From assembly GCA_023441105.1 (NCBI GenBank), contig JAEZQX010000441.1, positions 1 through 17,054 on the forward strand: a stretch of DNA of 17,054 nt, given 5' to 3'. This document shows, piece by piece, positions 1-5,926 of this stretch. The stretch is from Pseudomonadota bacterium. Lineage in GTDB: Bacteria; Pseudomonadota; Gammaproteobacteria; Burkholderiales; Burkholderiaceae. Position numbers and translations under genes: made by a program. How positions within the stretch are numbered: position 1 is the first letter of the stretch; each line of letters starts with the position of its first letter. Under the pieces are notes generated by a model. It did not search any database. It was given only the letters and a program-made list of their open reading frames with translations, and was not told the DNA's origin.

Positions 1-68
1 CCCCCCCACCCCCGCGCGCCACGGCGGCGCGCGGAGCCACTCGGCAAACCTCGGAGGCCGCAGCGACC

Positions 69-863
69 ATGAACGAGTCACCAGAGAAGGGAGCCAACGG
101 CACCCTGGCAGCGATGTCCACGCCGCCGATCGTCTCGGCCCAGCAGTGGGAAGCGGCACGGCAAGCGCTGCTGGCCAAGGAGAAGGCGCACACCCGCGCG
201 CGCGATGCACTGGCAGCCGAGCGACGGCGGATGCCGTGGATGGCGGTCGAGAAGACGTATGCCTTCATCGGTCCAGCGGGCGCGGCAAGCCTGCTCGACC
301 TGTTCGAGGGCCGGCGGCAACTGGTCGTCTATCGTGCCTTCTTCGAGCCCGGCGTGTTCGGATGGCCCGATCGCGCCTGCCGCGGCTGCTCACTGGGGGC
401 GGACCAGGTCGCACATCTCGCCCACCTGCATGCCCGCGACACGACGCTGGCGTATGCCTCGCGCGCGCCCCAGGCGGACATCGCGCGCCTGAAGGCGCGG
501 ATGGGCTGGCACATGCCCTGGTACACCATCACCGACGGCTTCGACGCCGACTTCGGCGTGGATGAATGGCACGGCCACAACGTCTTCATTCGCGACGGCG
601 ATCGCATATTCCGCACCTACCTCATCAACAACCGTGGCGACGAGGCCATGGGGAGCACCTGGAGCTACCTCGACGCAACGCCCCTCGGCCGACAGGAAGC
701 CTGGGAAGACTCTCCCGCTGGCTATCCGCAGAGCCCGCCCTACAAATGGTGGAACTGGCACGACAACTACGCCAACGAAGCTTCACCCGACCCGCAGTGG
801 ATTGCCGTGTCCGACGCCGGAGAGGAGGCGTTCCGGAGCCTCGACGGCGCGAACAGGGCATGA
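69..863 (+). CDS. DUF899 family thioredoxin-like protein
   Basis: A 264-residue protein of the DUF899 family, a thioredoxin-fold group whose biochemical role is not established. The sequence shows the family layout: a helical N-terminus with a charged stretch (KEKAHTRARDALAAERRRMPW, about residues 37-57), a strand-rich core with LVVYRAFFEPG, a C-x-x-C-S site (Cys104 and Cys107 in ACRGCS), an IARLKARMGWHMPWYT segment, and the tail with tryptophan and tyrosine clusters (WWNWHDNY) typical of the family. No signal peptide is visible, so a cytoplasmic location is likely. A GGAGG lies about 12 nt before the ATG at 69. A second in-frame ATG at 114 (residue 16) is a plausible alternative start, since the first 15 residues look unconserved. 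The stop overlaps the start of the next gene as ATGA, which implies translational coupling. Family assignment is firm; function is unknown. Confidence 0.88.
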   Translation: MNESPEKGANGTLAAMSTPPIVSAQQWEAARQALLAKEKAHTRARDALAAERRRMPWMAVEKTYAFIGPAGAASLLDLFEGRRQLVVYRAFFEPGVFGWPDRACRGCSLGADQVAHLAHLHARDTTLAYASRAPQADIARLKARMGWHMPWYTITDGFDADFGVDEWHGHNVFIRDGDRIFRTYLINNRGDEAMGSTWSYLDATPLGRQEAWEDSPAGYPQSPPYKWWNWHDNYANEASPDPQWIAVSDAGEEAFRSLDGANRA

Positions 864-1144
864 ACGAAAGCCAGCCAACTGCGCTGCTCCGGAGACCGAC
901 GCCCACCAGGCGGGCTTGGCTGCGCGCGTCGCGATGCCTGAGCATCGCGGCAGCGCCGACCTTCGCCCTCATGGCAGCGCTGACGGCCACCGGCGGCATC
1001 GACGCGGGCGATTCGCTGTGCATGGCCGGAACCGCGCCGGCGCTGGGCGGGATGGCCCCGATGTACCTGCTGATGAGTGCCTTCCATGCCGGGCCTTGGC
1101 TGAAGCTGCTGTCAGGTCGGCGGATCCACCGGCGCCGCTGCTGA
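860..1144 (+). CDS. Small membrane protein coupled to the DUF899 gene
   Basis: A 94-residue protein that starts inside the stop codon of the DUF899 gene (ATGA overlap at 860-863). The N-terminus is basic and rich in arginine and proline (about residues 1-26). It is followed by a hydrophobic segment (about 27-45) and a second one around GGMAPMYLLMSAFHAGPWLKLL (about 63-84), so two membrane spans with a cytoplasmic N-terminus are likely. A histidine and several methionines sit in the second segment (MAPMYLLMSAFH). I recall small proteins of this kind beside DUF899 genes, but I know of no assigned function. The tail is strongly basic (RRIHRRRC). The overlap with its neighbour, the initiator context and the coherent hydrophobic pattern support it as a real gene rather than a chance frame. 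A metal- or redox-linked role would be speculation. Confidence 0.7.
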   Translation: MNESQPTALLRRPTPTRRAWLRASRCLSIAAAPTFALMAALTATGGIDAGDSLCMAGTAPALGGMAPMYLLMSAFHAGPWLKLLSGRRIHRRRC

Positions 1145-1268
1145 TCCGCCGTCCACCTCCGGAAGGCCCCGGCATGCCGGTCTCGCCACGGCCCGGCTGC
1201 AGCGGTATGCTTCCAGTCGACGACCACCGGGCGCCCTCATGGCGCGCCTGCGACTCGGGAGATCCGCC

Positions 1269-1952
1269 ATGAGCGATGAAGACCTCAATGCCAGGCTCAA
1301 GACGGAGGCGGCAAAGCTGGTCGGCAAGAAGGCGCTCACCAGCAGGTTCGGCCTCGACTGCTTCGCCCTGGTGGACAAGCTGCTCAGGGGCATCGGCGCC
1401 CAGTCGGCCGCCGATGGCGACGTGCCCGTGACCGCCACGGCGGACTACGACTGGGGCGACGGGATCATGCTCGATTCGATCCAGCCCGGTGACATCCTGC
1501 AGTTCCGCAAGCATGTCGTCCACACCCAGACGCTGACGTATTCGAACGGCAAGTGGTACGAGACCGAGGTCAGGACCCTGACCCGCCCGCATCACACCGC
1601 AATCGTGATGGAGGTCCACAAGGACGGCAGCGTCACGGTCGTCGAACAGAACGTCCATCCCAGCCCTGGCAAGGTCACGCGCAACGTCATTCCGAAGCTC
1701 GAGGCAGGCGAAAGCACCCGGCGCGTCGGCGACGACGTGAAGATCAAGATGACCGTGACCGGCGCCGTGCGCGCCTATCGCCCGGCCGCCAAGGCGGAGA
1801 AGGGCGCCAGCCTGCAACATCCGGGTCGATCGGTGGCAGGCGGACCACGGATGATTGCCCATGGCAGCGTGCCGGCAGTCGGTGGTATCAAACGCCTGCC
1901 GGGCCCACTGGGAGTCTCGACGGGGCGGCCGCAGGCTCGGGAGATTGCCTGA
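1269..1952 (+). CDS. Papain-fold (NlpC/P60- or CHAP-like) protein
   Basis: A predicted 227-residue protein with the features of a papain-like cysteine peptidase or amidase. Cys31 lies in LDCFALVDKLL, which resembles the NlpC/P60 motif DCSGLV. Asp75 follows in IQPGDILQFR, the turn typical of CHAP and NlpC domains. His108-His109 lie in RPHHTAIVMEV, and Glu126-Gln127-Asn128 in VTVVEQNV, where CHAP proteins carry their Glu/Asn. Such domains usually cut peptidoglycan peptides, but there is no signal peptide or cell-wall-binding domain, so this protein is probably cytoplasmic and its substrate is open. I chose the ATG at 1269, preceded by GGGAGA, rather than the ATG at 1239, whose extra residues (MARLRLGRSA) look untranslated. 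The domain seems to end near residue 178 (VRAYRPAAKA). The remaining 50 residues look unrelated to it and may reflect a lost stop or a small frameshift. Confidence 0.68.
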   Translation: MSDEDLNARLKTEAAKLVGKKALTSRFGLDCFALVDKLLRGIGAQSAADGDVPVTATADYDWGDGIMLDSIQPGDILQFRKHVVHTQTLTYSNGKWYETEVRTLTRPHHTAIVMEVHKDGSVTVVEQNVHPSPGKVTRNVIPKLEAGESTRRVGDDVKIKMTVTGAVRAYRPAAKAEKGASLQHPGRSVAGGPRMIAHGSVPAVGGIKRLPGPLGVSTGRPQAREIA

Positions 1953-2030
1953 GCGGCACGAGCCGTCGTCCAAGCCCTGCAGCCGGTCGTGGCGCCTCAC
2001 CGTGGAGGCAGGAGGAGGCGCACTCGATCG

Positions 2031-2750
2031 CTACCCGCGCCGGCCTTTCGGACGGCGCACCGCCCGGACGGTGCCGCTAGCGCCGCCGCCGCAGTAGAAG
2101 AGCTCCGCCCCGTCGGACTCGAGTCCGCTCACCCCGGTGCCGGCCGGCATCTCCAACCGCTCCATCACCGTCCCGCTTCGGGGATCGACCCGGCGGATAT
2201 CGCTTTCGTCGCCTTCCCAGGTGCCATGCCACAGCTCGCCCTCAACCCAGGTGACGCCGGTGACGAAGCGGTTGGATTCGATGGTGCGGATGATCGAGCC
2301 CGTCGCGGGATCGACCTGGCAGATCCTGCGGTCGCGATACTGGCCTACCCACAGGCTGCCTTCGGCCCAGGCAAGCCCGGAATCGCAACCGCCGCCAGGT
2401 GCCGGTATCGAGCCCACGACTTCCCCGGTATCCGGATCGATCTTGTCGATGCGCGATTCGGCGATCTGGTAGAGGTAGACGCCGTCGAAGGTGGTGCCGG
2501 CGTCGCACGGCTGGCGCAGCGTCCTGGTCGTCTCACCGCTCTGCGGGTCGAAGGCGACCAGGCTCTCGCCGGTAGCCGCCCAGACCCGGCTGCCATCATG
2601 GGTGACTCCGTGCACGCGGTCGGCGCCTGCGAAGGGTCCATACTCACGCACGATCTCGGCGACAGCGACCGATGGGTCGATGGCGTTCGTTGCTTTGTTT
2701 GTTGCTTTGTTTGTTGCTTTGTTTGTTGCTTTGCTTGTTGCTTCGTTCAT
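2031..2750 (-). CDS. Small beta-propeller protein with a repetitive KATN leader
   Basis: A 239-residue protein resembling the Vgb/YncE-like or glutamine-cyclotransferase-like propellers. Four units of about 40 residues each carry a strand pair followed by a D-P-x-[ST]-G turn: FDPQSGE, IDPDTGEV, VDPATGSI and VDPRSGTV (Asp near 68, 105, 147 and 189). Between them lie typical blade strands such as RVWAATGESLVAFD, SLWVGQYRDRRICQVD and ELWHGTWEGDESDIRRVD. Four cysteines are present (near 82, 122, 144 and 220). The start at 2750 is the ATG that opens the run MNEATS-(KATN)4; this leader comes from a 12-bp tandem repeat and looks unstructured. No signal peptide is visible. The gene lies 55 bp downstream of the winged-helix regulator on the same strand, so the two are probably cotranscribed. 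Its likely role is binding or sensing; no catalytic site can be claimed. Confidence 0.8.
   Translation of the reverse strand: MNEATSKATNKATNKATNKATNAIDPSVAVAEIVREYGPFAGADRVHGVTHDGSRVWAATGESLVAFDPQSGETTRTLRQPCDAGTTFDGVYLYQIAESRIDKIDPDTGEVVGSIPAPGGGCDSGLAWAEGSLWVGQYRDRRICQVDPATGSIIRTIESNRFVTGVTWVEGELWHGTWEGDESDIRRVDPRSGTVMERLEMPAGTGVSGLESDGAELFYCGGGASGTVRAVRRPKGRRG
2689..2748. repeat. 12-bp tandem repeat, five units
   Basis: Five consecutive 12-bp units read on the plus strand. Three are identical (gttgctttgttt at 2689-2700, 2701-2712 and 2713-2724), followed by one with one change (gttgctttgctt) and one with two (gttgcttcgttc). On the minus strand they encode the N-terminal KATN repeats of the beta-propeller gene. 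The unit length is a multiple of three, so gain or loss of a unit would keep the reading frame. The repeat is markedly AT-richer than its surroundings. The divergent units lie next to the start codon and the identical ones farther in, which suggests recent expansion at the inner end. Confidence 0.95.
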
Positions 2751-2805
2751 TGCCACGTTCCTTGTCTCGTTCGGTTCAGTGCCATTCACGACACACGACG
2801 ACAAT

Positions 2806-4026
2806 CTACGCGGGCGGAAGCGCCGTAGGGAGTAACAAGATCGTCGTGAATCCGGCAAGCGGCGGCGACAGCCAGCGGCGCGCCCTGCCACGCCCAATGG
2901 AGCGCACCTGTCCCGCCAGCTCCAGATCGACCAGCGCCCGCTGGACGGTGCGCTGGCTCGCTCCCAACGCCAGTGCCAGCGCGGACGTCGACCAGGCGGC
3001 ACCATCCGCCAGCAACGCCAGCAGCGACGCCTGATCGCCGTCGATTGGCGGCACCACCACGGCGACGGCTCGTTCATCGAGTGGCCTGAGAACGAAGCCC
3101 CGCGACGTCGCCTCGATCCGGGCGCAGCCGGAAAGCAGCGCACGCAGCCGGCCGATCTCCACTCGCAGACGGGCACGGTGGGTTTCATCCATGCGCCGGA
3201 TCCGAAAGGCCCGCTCGATCAGGCCGTCGCGCGCCGCATCCAGCGGCCAGGCCTCGGCCAGCGCGCGCACCAGCGAGAACAACAGCGGCCGACGCGCCAG
3301 CGGTCGCCATTGGCGATCAACCCGCACGCCGCGACGGCAGGCATCGACGACCAACGCTCCGGACTCCAGGAGTGCTTCGACCTCGTCGAGGCGCAATCGC
3401 TGCATGCCGCCCGCCGTGAGCAGGCGGGCGGCCGGGCGTTGCAGCGCGGTCGTAGCCTCGGCCACCTCCGCCGCGAGCGCCGGTACTGCTGCCCGTTGCG
3501 CCGCCTCGTCCGCGCGAGCCAGCGCCGCACGAGCATCGCCGGTGCGAAGCCTGCGCAACGCCAGCTCGGCAGCAGCCAGCTCCGCCGCCGCCGCCAACGA
3601 CGACGGCAGGCGACAGGGGTCGATGCCCTGCAGGGCGACGGCGGCCTCGTCCAGCCGGCCGAGCAGCAGCAGCCGGCGGATCGCGATCAGGCGGGCATGC
3701 TGCGCGTTGGCGCGATCGCCGCGCGCCTCGAGCGCCGCTTCCGCAGCGGCCAGGAAGCGTGGCGCAACCGTGAAGTCGCGCATCGCGAGGGTCACCTCGG
3801 CTTCGGCGACGATGCAGCGGCTGCGCGCCAGTGTCTCGTGCCTCCCGAAGCGGCGGGCCGCGGCGCGCAACAGCTCGCGCGCCCGACGGTGCTCGCCGAG
3901 TTGCGCCATGGCGATGCCGCGCAGCGCAAGCGCAGGGGCGTCGTCACGCAAGGCGATCCGCTTGAGTGCCCCGAGCGCATCGCCGGCGGCGAGCGCCCGC
4001 GCCGACGCGGCGATCAGGGAGTCCAT
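2806..4026 (-). CDS. TPR-like protein with two winged-helix domains (putative transcription regulator)
   Basis: A 406-residue protein with three visible parts. Residues 1-200 are almost entirely alpha-helical and alanine/leucine-rich, with TPR-like pairs (ALALRGIAMAQLGEHRRARELLRAAARRFG, and RLLLLGRLDEAAVALQGI). Residues 225-315 resemble an OmpR/BTAD-type winged helix: RRPLLFSLVRALAEAW, then HRARLRVEIGRLRALLSG and the wing ARIEATSRGFVLRP. Residues 330-390 look like a second helix-turn-helix (SLLALLADGAAWSTSALALALGASQRTVQRALVDLELAGQVRSIGRGRARRWLSPP). The protein therefore probably binds DNA and controls transcription; ligand and targets are unknown. The ATG at 4026 lies 46 bp from the divergent glycosyltransferase start, and the beta-propeller gene follows after 55 bp. 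The hydrophobic C-terminus (GFTTILLLPTALPPA) is unusual for a soluble regulator and may pack against a partner. The fold calls are by eye. Confidence 0.82.
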   Translation of the reverse strand: MDSLIAASARALAAGDALGALKRIALRDDAPALALRGIAMAQLGEHRRARELLRAAARRFGRHETLARSRCIVAEAEVTLAMRDFTVAPRFLAAAEAALEARGDRANAQHARLIAIRRLLLLGRLDEAAVALQGIDPCRLPSSLAAAAELAAAELALRRLRTGDARAALARADEAAQRAAVPALAAEVAEATTALQRPAARLLTAGGMQRLRLDEVEALLESGALVVDACRRGVRVDRQWRPLARRPLLFSLVRALAEAWPLDAARDGLIERAFRIRRMDETHRARLRVEIGRLRALLSGCARIEATSRGFVLRPLDERAVAVVVPPIDGDQASLLALLADGAAWSTSALALALGASQRTVQRALVDLELAGQVRSIGRGRARRWLSPPLAGFTTILLLPTALPPA

Positions 4027-4072
4027 GACGCTAGCCTAACTGCGACGCGCGATACCGGTAAAGTACAGGCTC

Positions 4073-5335
4073 ATGAAATTCGCCATCCTGACCTACGGAA
4101 CCGAAGGCGACGCCCGGCCGCTTGCGTTCCTCGGTCGCGCCCTGATCGATGCCGGGCACGATGCGCGACTGCTGGCCGACCCGTCCACGCTCGCCACCGC
4201 GGCAGCGCTGGGGGTGCCATGTACACCTTTGCCCGGAGACATCCGGGGTGTTCTCGATCATCGCACCGCCATTTCCGGCGTCATCAGGGAAGGTGGCTCG
4301 CTGTCGGGCGCTGCCAAGGCGCTGTCCAACATCGCCAACAGCAATGCCGTTCCGTGGGCGCGGACGATCCGGGATGCAGCAGGCGGGAGCGACGCCTTGT
4401 TGCTCGGCGGACTCGCCGGCTTTGTCGGCCTTTCCGCAGCCGAGTACTTTCGCGTGCCGGCGATCGGATTGGGCATGATCCCGATCACCCCAACCCGTGA
4501 GTTCCTTTCACCGTTCCTGCCACCGCTGCGCCTGCCCTCGTGGCTCAACCGCGCGAGCCAGGCGCTGGTCAACCAGTTGCTCTGGCGCGCCTTTCGCCGC
4601 GAAACCAACCGCGCGCGCAGCGAGGTGTTCGGGCTGCCGCCGCGCCGCTCCCTCTGGCAAGGCCATCCGATGCTGTACGGCATCTCGCCGCAGTTGCTGG
4701 CTCCGCCGCGCGACTGGCCGGCGAATGCGCAGGTATGCGGTCAGTGGGTCCAACCGGTCGACTCCTGGTCGCCTCCGGCCGACCTGTCCGCCTTCCTGGC
4801 GGCAGGCGAGCCTCCGCTCTATGTCGGCTTCGGCAGCATGCAGGGGTTCGATCCGCAGGCGATGCTGCAGGCGATCGTCGCTGCGGTCCGCGGCCGCCGG
4901 ACCTTGTTCAACCCCGGCTGGAGCGGCATGGCGACGACCTCGCTGCCGGCCAACTTCCACGTCCTGGACGACACCCCTCACGACTGGCTGTTCCCGCGCG
5001 TGGCGGCGGTCATCCATCACGGCGGCTCGGGAACGAGCCATTCGGCATGTCGTGCGGGGGTGCCTTCGGTGGTGCTGCCGTTCGCCGGCGACCAGCATTT
5101 CTGGGCCGATCGCCTGGCGAGGGTCGGCGTGTCGCCGCGCCTGTCGAAGGCGTTGCCGCCGGACCCGGACGATCTCGCCCGCGCCATCGAGGCGGCAGCT
5201 GCGCGGTCGATCCGGGATCGGGCGCAGGAAGTCGGACGCAGGATGCGGGACGAGGATGGACTGGGCACCGCCGTCAGGATGATCGAGGCATTGACCGCGC
5301 CGGGCGATCCACGCGACAACCTCTTGCGGCGGTGA
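4073..5335 (+). CDS. GT1-family glycosyltransferase, UGT/sterol-glucosyltransferase-like
   Basis: A 420-residue glycosyltransferase with the GT-B fold. The N-terminal acceptor half begins MKFAILTYGTEGDARPLAFLGRALIDAGHDARLLAD, the usual first Rossmann strand and helix of this family (also seen in sterol glucosyltransferases and macrolide-type enzymes). The C-terminal donor half contains PPLYVGFGSM, a strand ending near VLDDTPHDWLFPRVAAVIHHGGSGTSHSA (His315-His316, then GGSGT), and VPSVVLPFAGDQHFWADRL. The HHGGSGT and PFAGDQxFW motifs bind the nucleotide-sugar in this family. The enzyme should transfer a sugar from a UDP- or similar donor to a lipid or small hydrophobic acceptor; the acceptor cannot be read. 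No signal peptide or membrane anchor is present. It is transcribed alone, divergent from the regulator gene, and ends before a candidate terminator. Length is normal for the family. Confidence 0.9.
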   Translation: MKFAILTYGTEGDARPLAFLGRALIDAGHDARLLADPSTLATAAALGVPCTPLPGDIRGVLDHRTAISGVIREGGSLSGAAKALSNIANSNAVPWARTIRDAAGGSDALLLGGLAGFVGLSAAEYFRVPAIGLGMIPITPTREFLSPFLPPLRLPSWLNRASQALVNQLLWRAFRRETNRARSEVFGLPPRRSLWQGHPMLYGISPQLLAPPRDWPANAQVCGQWVQPVDSWSPPADLSAFLAAGEPPLYVGFGSMQGFDPQAMLQAIVAAVRGRRTLFNPGWSGMATTSLPANFHVLDDTPHDWLFPRVAAVIHHGGSGTSHSACRAGVPSVVLPFAGDQHFWADRLARVGVSPRLSKALPPDPDDLARAIEAAAARSIRDRAQEVGRRMRDEDGLGTAVRMIEALTAPGDPRDNLLRR

Positions 5336-5430
5336 CGACCGCCCGATGCAGCCCACCGGGGACATGCAGGGGCTGACTTCGCGCTGAACCCGGTCGGCAC
5401 GGTGCGCTCATACGATCCAGTCGCCGCATG

Positions 5431-5456
5431 TCGCGGCAAGCCGCGATCGCCTTTTT
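5431..5456 (+). terminator. Candidate intrinsic terminator after the glycosyltransferase gene
   Basis: A GC-rich inverted repeat (tcgcgg-caag-ccgcga, 5431-5446) is followed five bases later by TTTTT at 5452-5456. It lies in the 120-bp gap between two convergent genes, about 95 bp past the glycosyltransferase stop. The T-run touches the stop codon of the opposing MaoC gene. The stem is six pairs with a four-base loop, and the spacer before the T-run is longer than ideal, so the call is moderate. Confidence 0.5.
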
Positions 5457-5923
5457 CAGGCGGGATTCGCGGCGTCCTGCTTGCGCTTCATGAACGCCGA
5501 GCGCACGCAGACGCACACCAGCTCCTTGCGCTGGTTCCAGCCGCGATGCTCGAACTCGACGATCCCGGCTTCCGGCCGAGACTTGCTGGCGCGCACCGAC
5601 TTGACCTCGGTTTCGACATTGATCGTATCGCCGTGGAAGACCGGCTTTGGGAAACGGATGTCCGACATGCCCAGATTGGCGATGGTCGTGCCGAGCGTGG
5701 TGTCGCTGACGCTGATGCCCACAACCAGGCCGAGCGTGAACAGGCTGTTGACCAGTCGCTGGCCGAACTCGGTCTGCTCGGAGAAGTGGGCATCGAGATG
5801 CAGTGGCTGCATGTTCAGCGTCATGACCGAGAACAGGGTGTTGTCCATCTCGGTGACGGTGCGGGTCACCGCATGCCGGAAGACGTGCCCGACGACGAAT
5901 TCCTCGAAGTAAAGTCCAGCCAT
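5456..5923 (-). CDS. MaoC-family (hot-dog fold) enoyl-CoA hydratase/dehydratase
   Basis: A 155-residue single hot-dog domain of the MaoC/hydratase-2 family, which adds or removes water across the double bond of a CoA thioester. It opens with the usual FEEFVVGHVFRHAVTRTVTEMDN and continues with the active-site helix LNMQPLHLDAHFSEQTEFGQRLVNSLFTLGL. The classical G-D-x-N-P-L-H motif reads L-N-M-Q-P-L-H here (Asn37, Gln39, His42). To my recollection this matches the subgroup that includes itaconyl-CoA and mesaconyl-CoA hydratase-like proteins rather than fatty-acid hydratases. Later strands (FPKPVFHGDTINVETEVKSVRASKSRPEAGIVEFEHRGWNQRKELVC) fit the family. Its start lies three bases after the CoA-transferase stop, with AAGGAG at the end of that gene serving as ribosome-binding site. 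It is therefore the last gene of the TRAP operon and probably acts on the thioester made by the transferase. Confidence 0.85.
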   Translation of the reverse strand: MAGLYFEEFVVGHVFRHAVTRTVTEMDNTLFSVMTLNMQPLHLDAHFSEQTEFGQRLVNSLFTLGLVVGISVSDTTLGTTIANLGMSDIRFPKPVFHGDTINVETEVKSVRASKSRPEAGIVEFEHRGWNQRKELVCVCVRSAFMKRKQDAANPA

Positions 5924-5926
5924 TGT

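Noticed and set aside
1..13. C-rich run at the window start
   Set aside because: A simple homopolymer-like tract at the edge; it cannot be interpreted without the upstream sequence.
1169..1180. Perfect 12-bp palindrome ccggcatgccgg in the 1145-1268 gap
   Set aside because: It is short and GC-rich, with no T-run or promoter nearby; such palindromes are common at this base composition. I see nothing else in this gap except the ribosome-binding site at its end.
969..2000. A 343-codon minus-strand frame opposite the papain-fold gene
   Set aside because: The opposite strand has a ribosome-binding site and papain-fold motifs; this frame shows none.
1953..2030. Possible terminator between the convergent papain-fold and propeller genes
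   Set aside because: Only a weak five-base stem (gcctc/gaggc) is present and no T-run on either strand.
4027..4072. Possible divergent promoters in the 46-bp gap between the regulator and the glycosyltransferase
   Set aside because: A TAAAGT at about 4059 could be a -10 element, but it lies too close to the ATG and has no matching -35; the gap is too short to support a call.
3178..4500. A 440-codon plus-strand frame opposite the regulator and into the glycosyltransferase
   Set aside because: It conflicts with two better-supported genes and is low-complexity Arg/Ala/Gln sequence.
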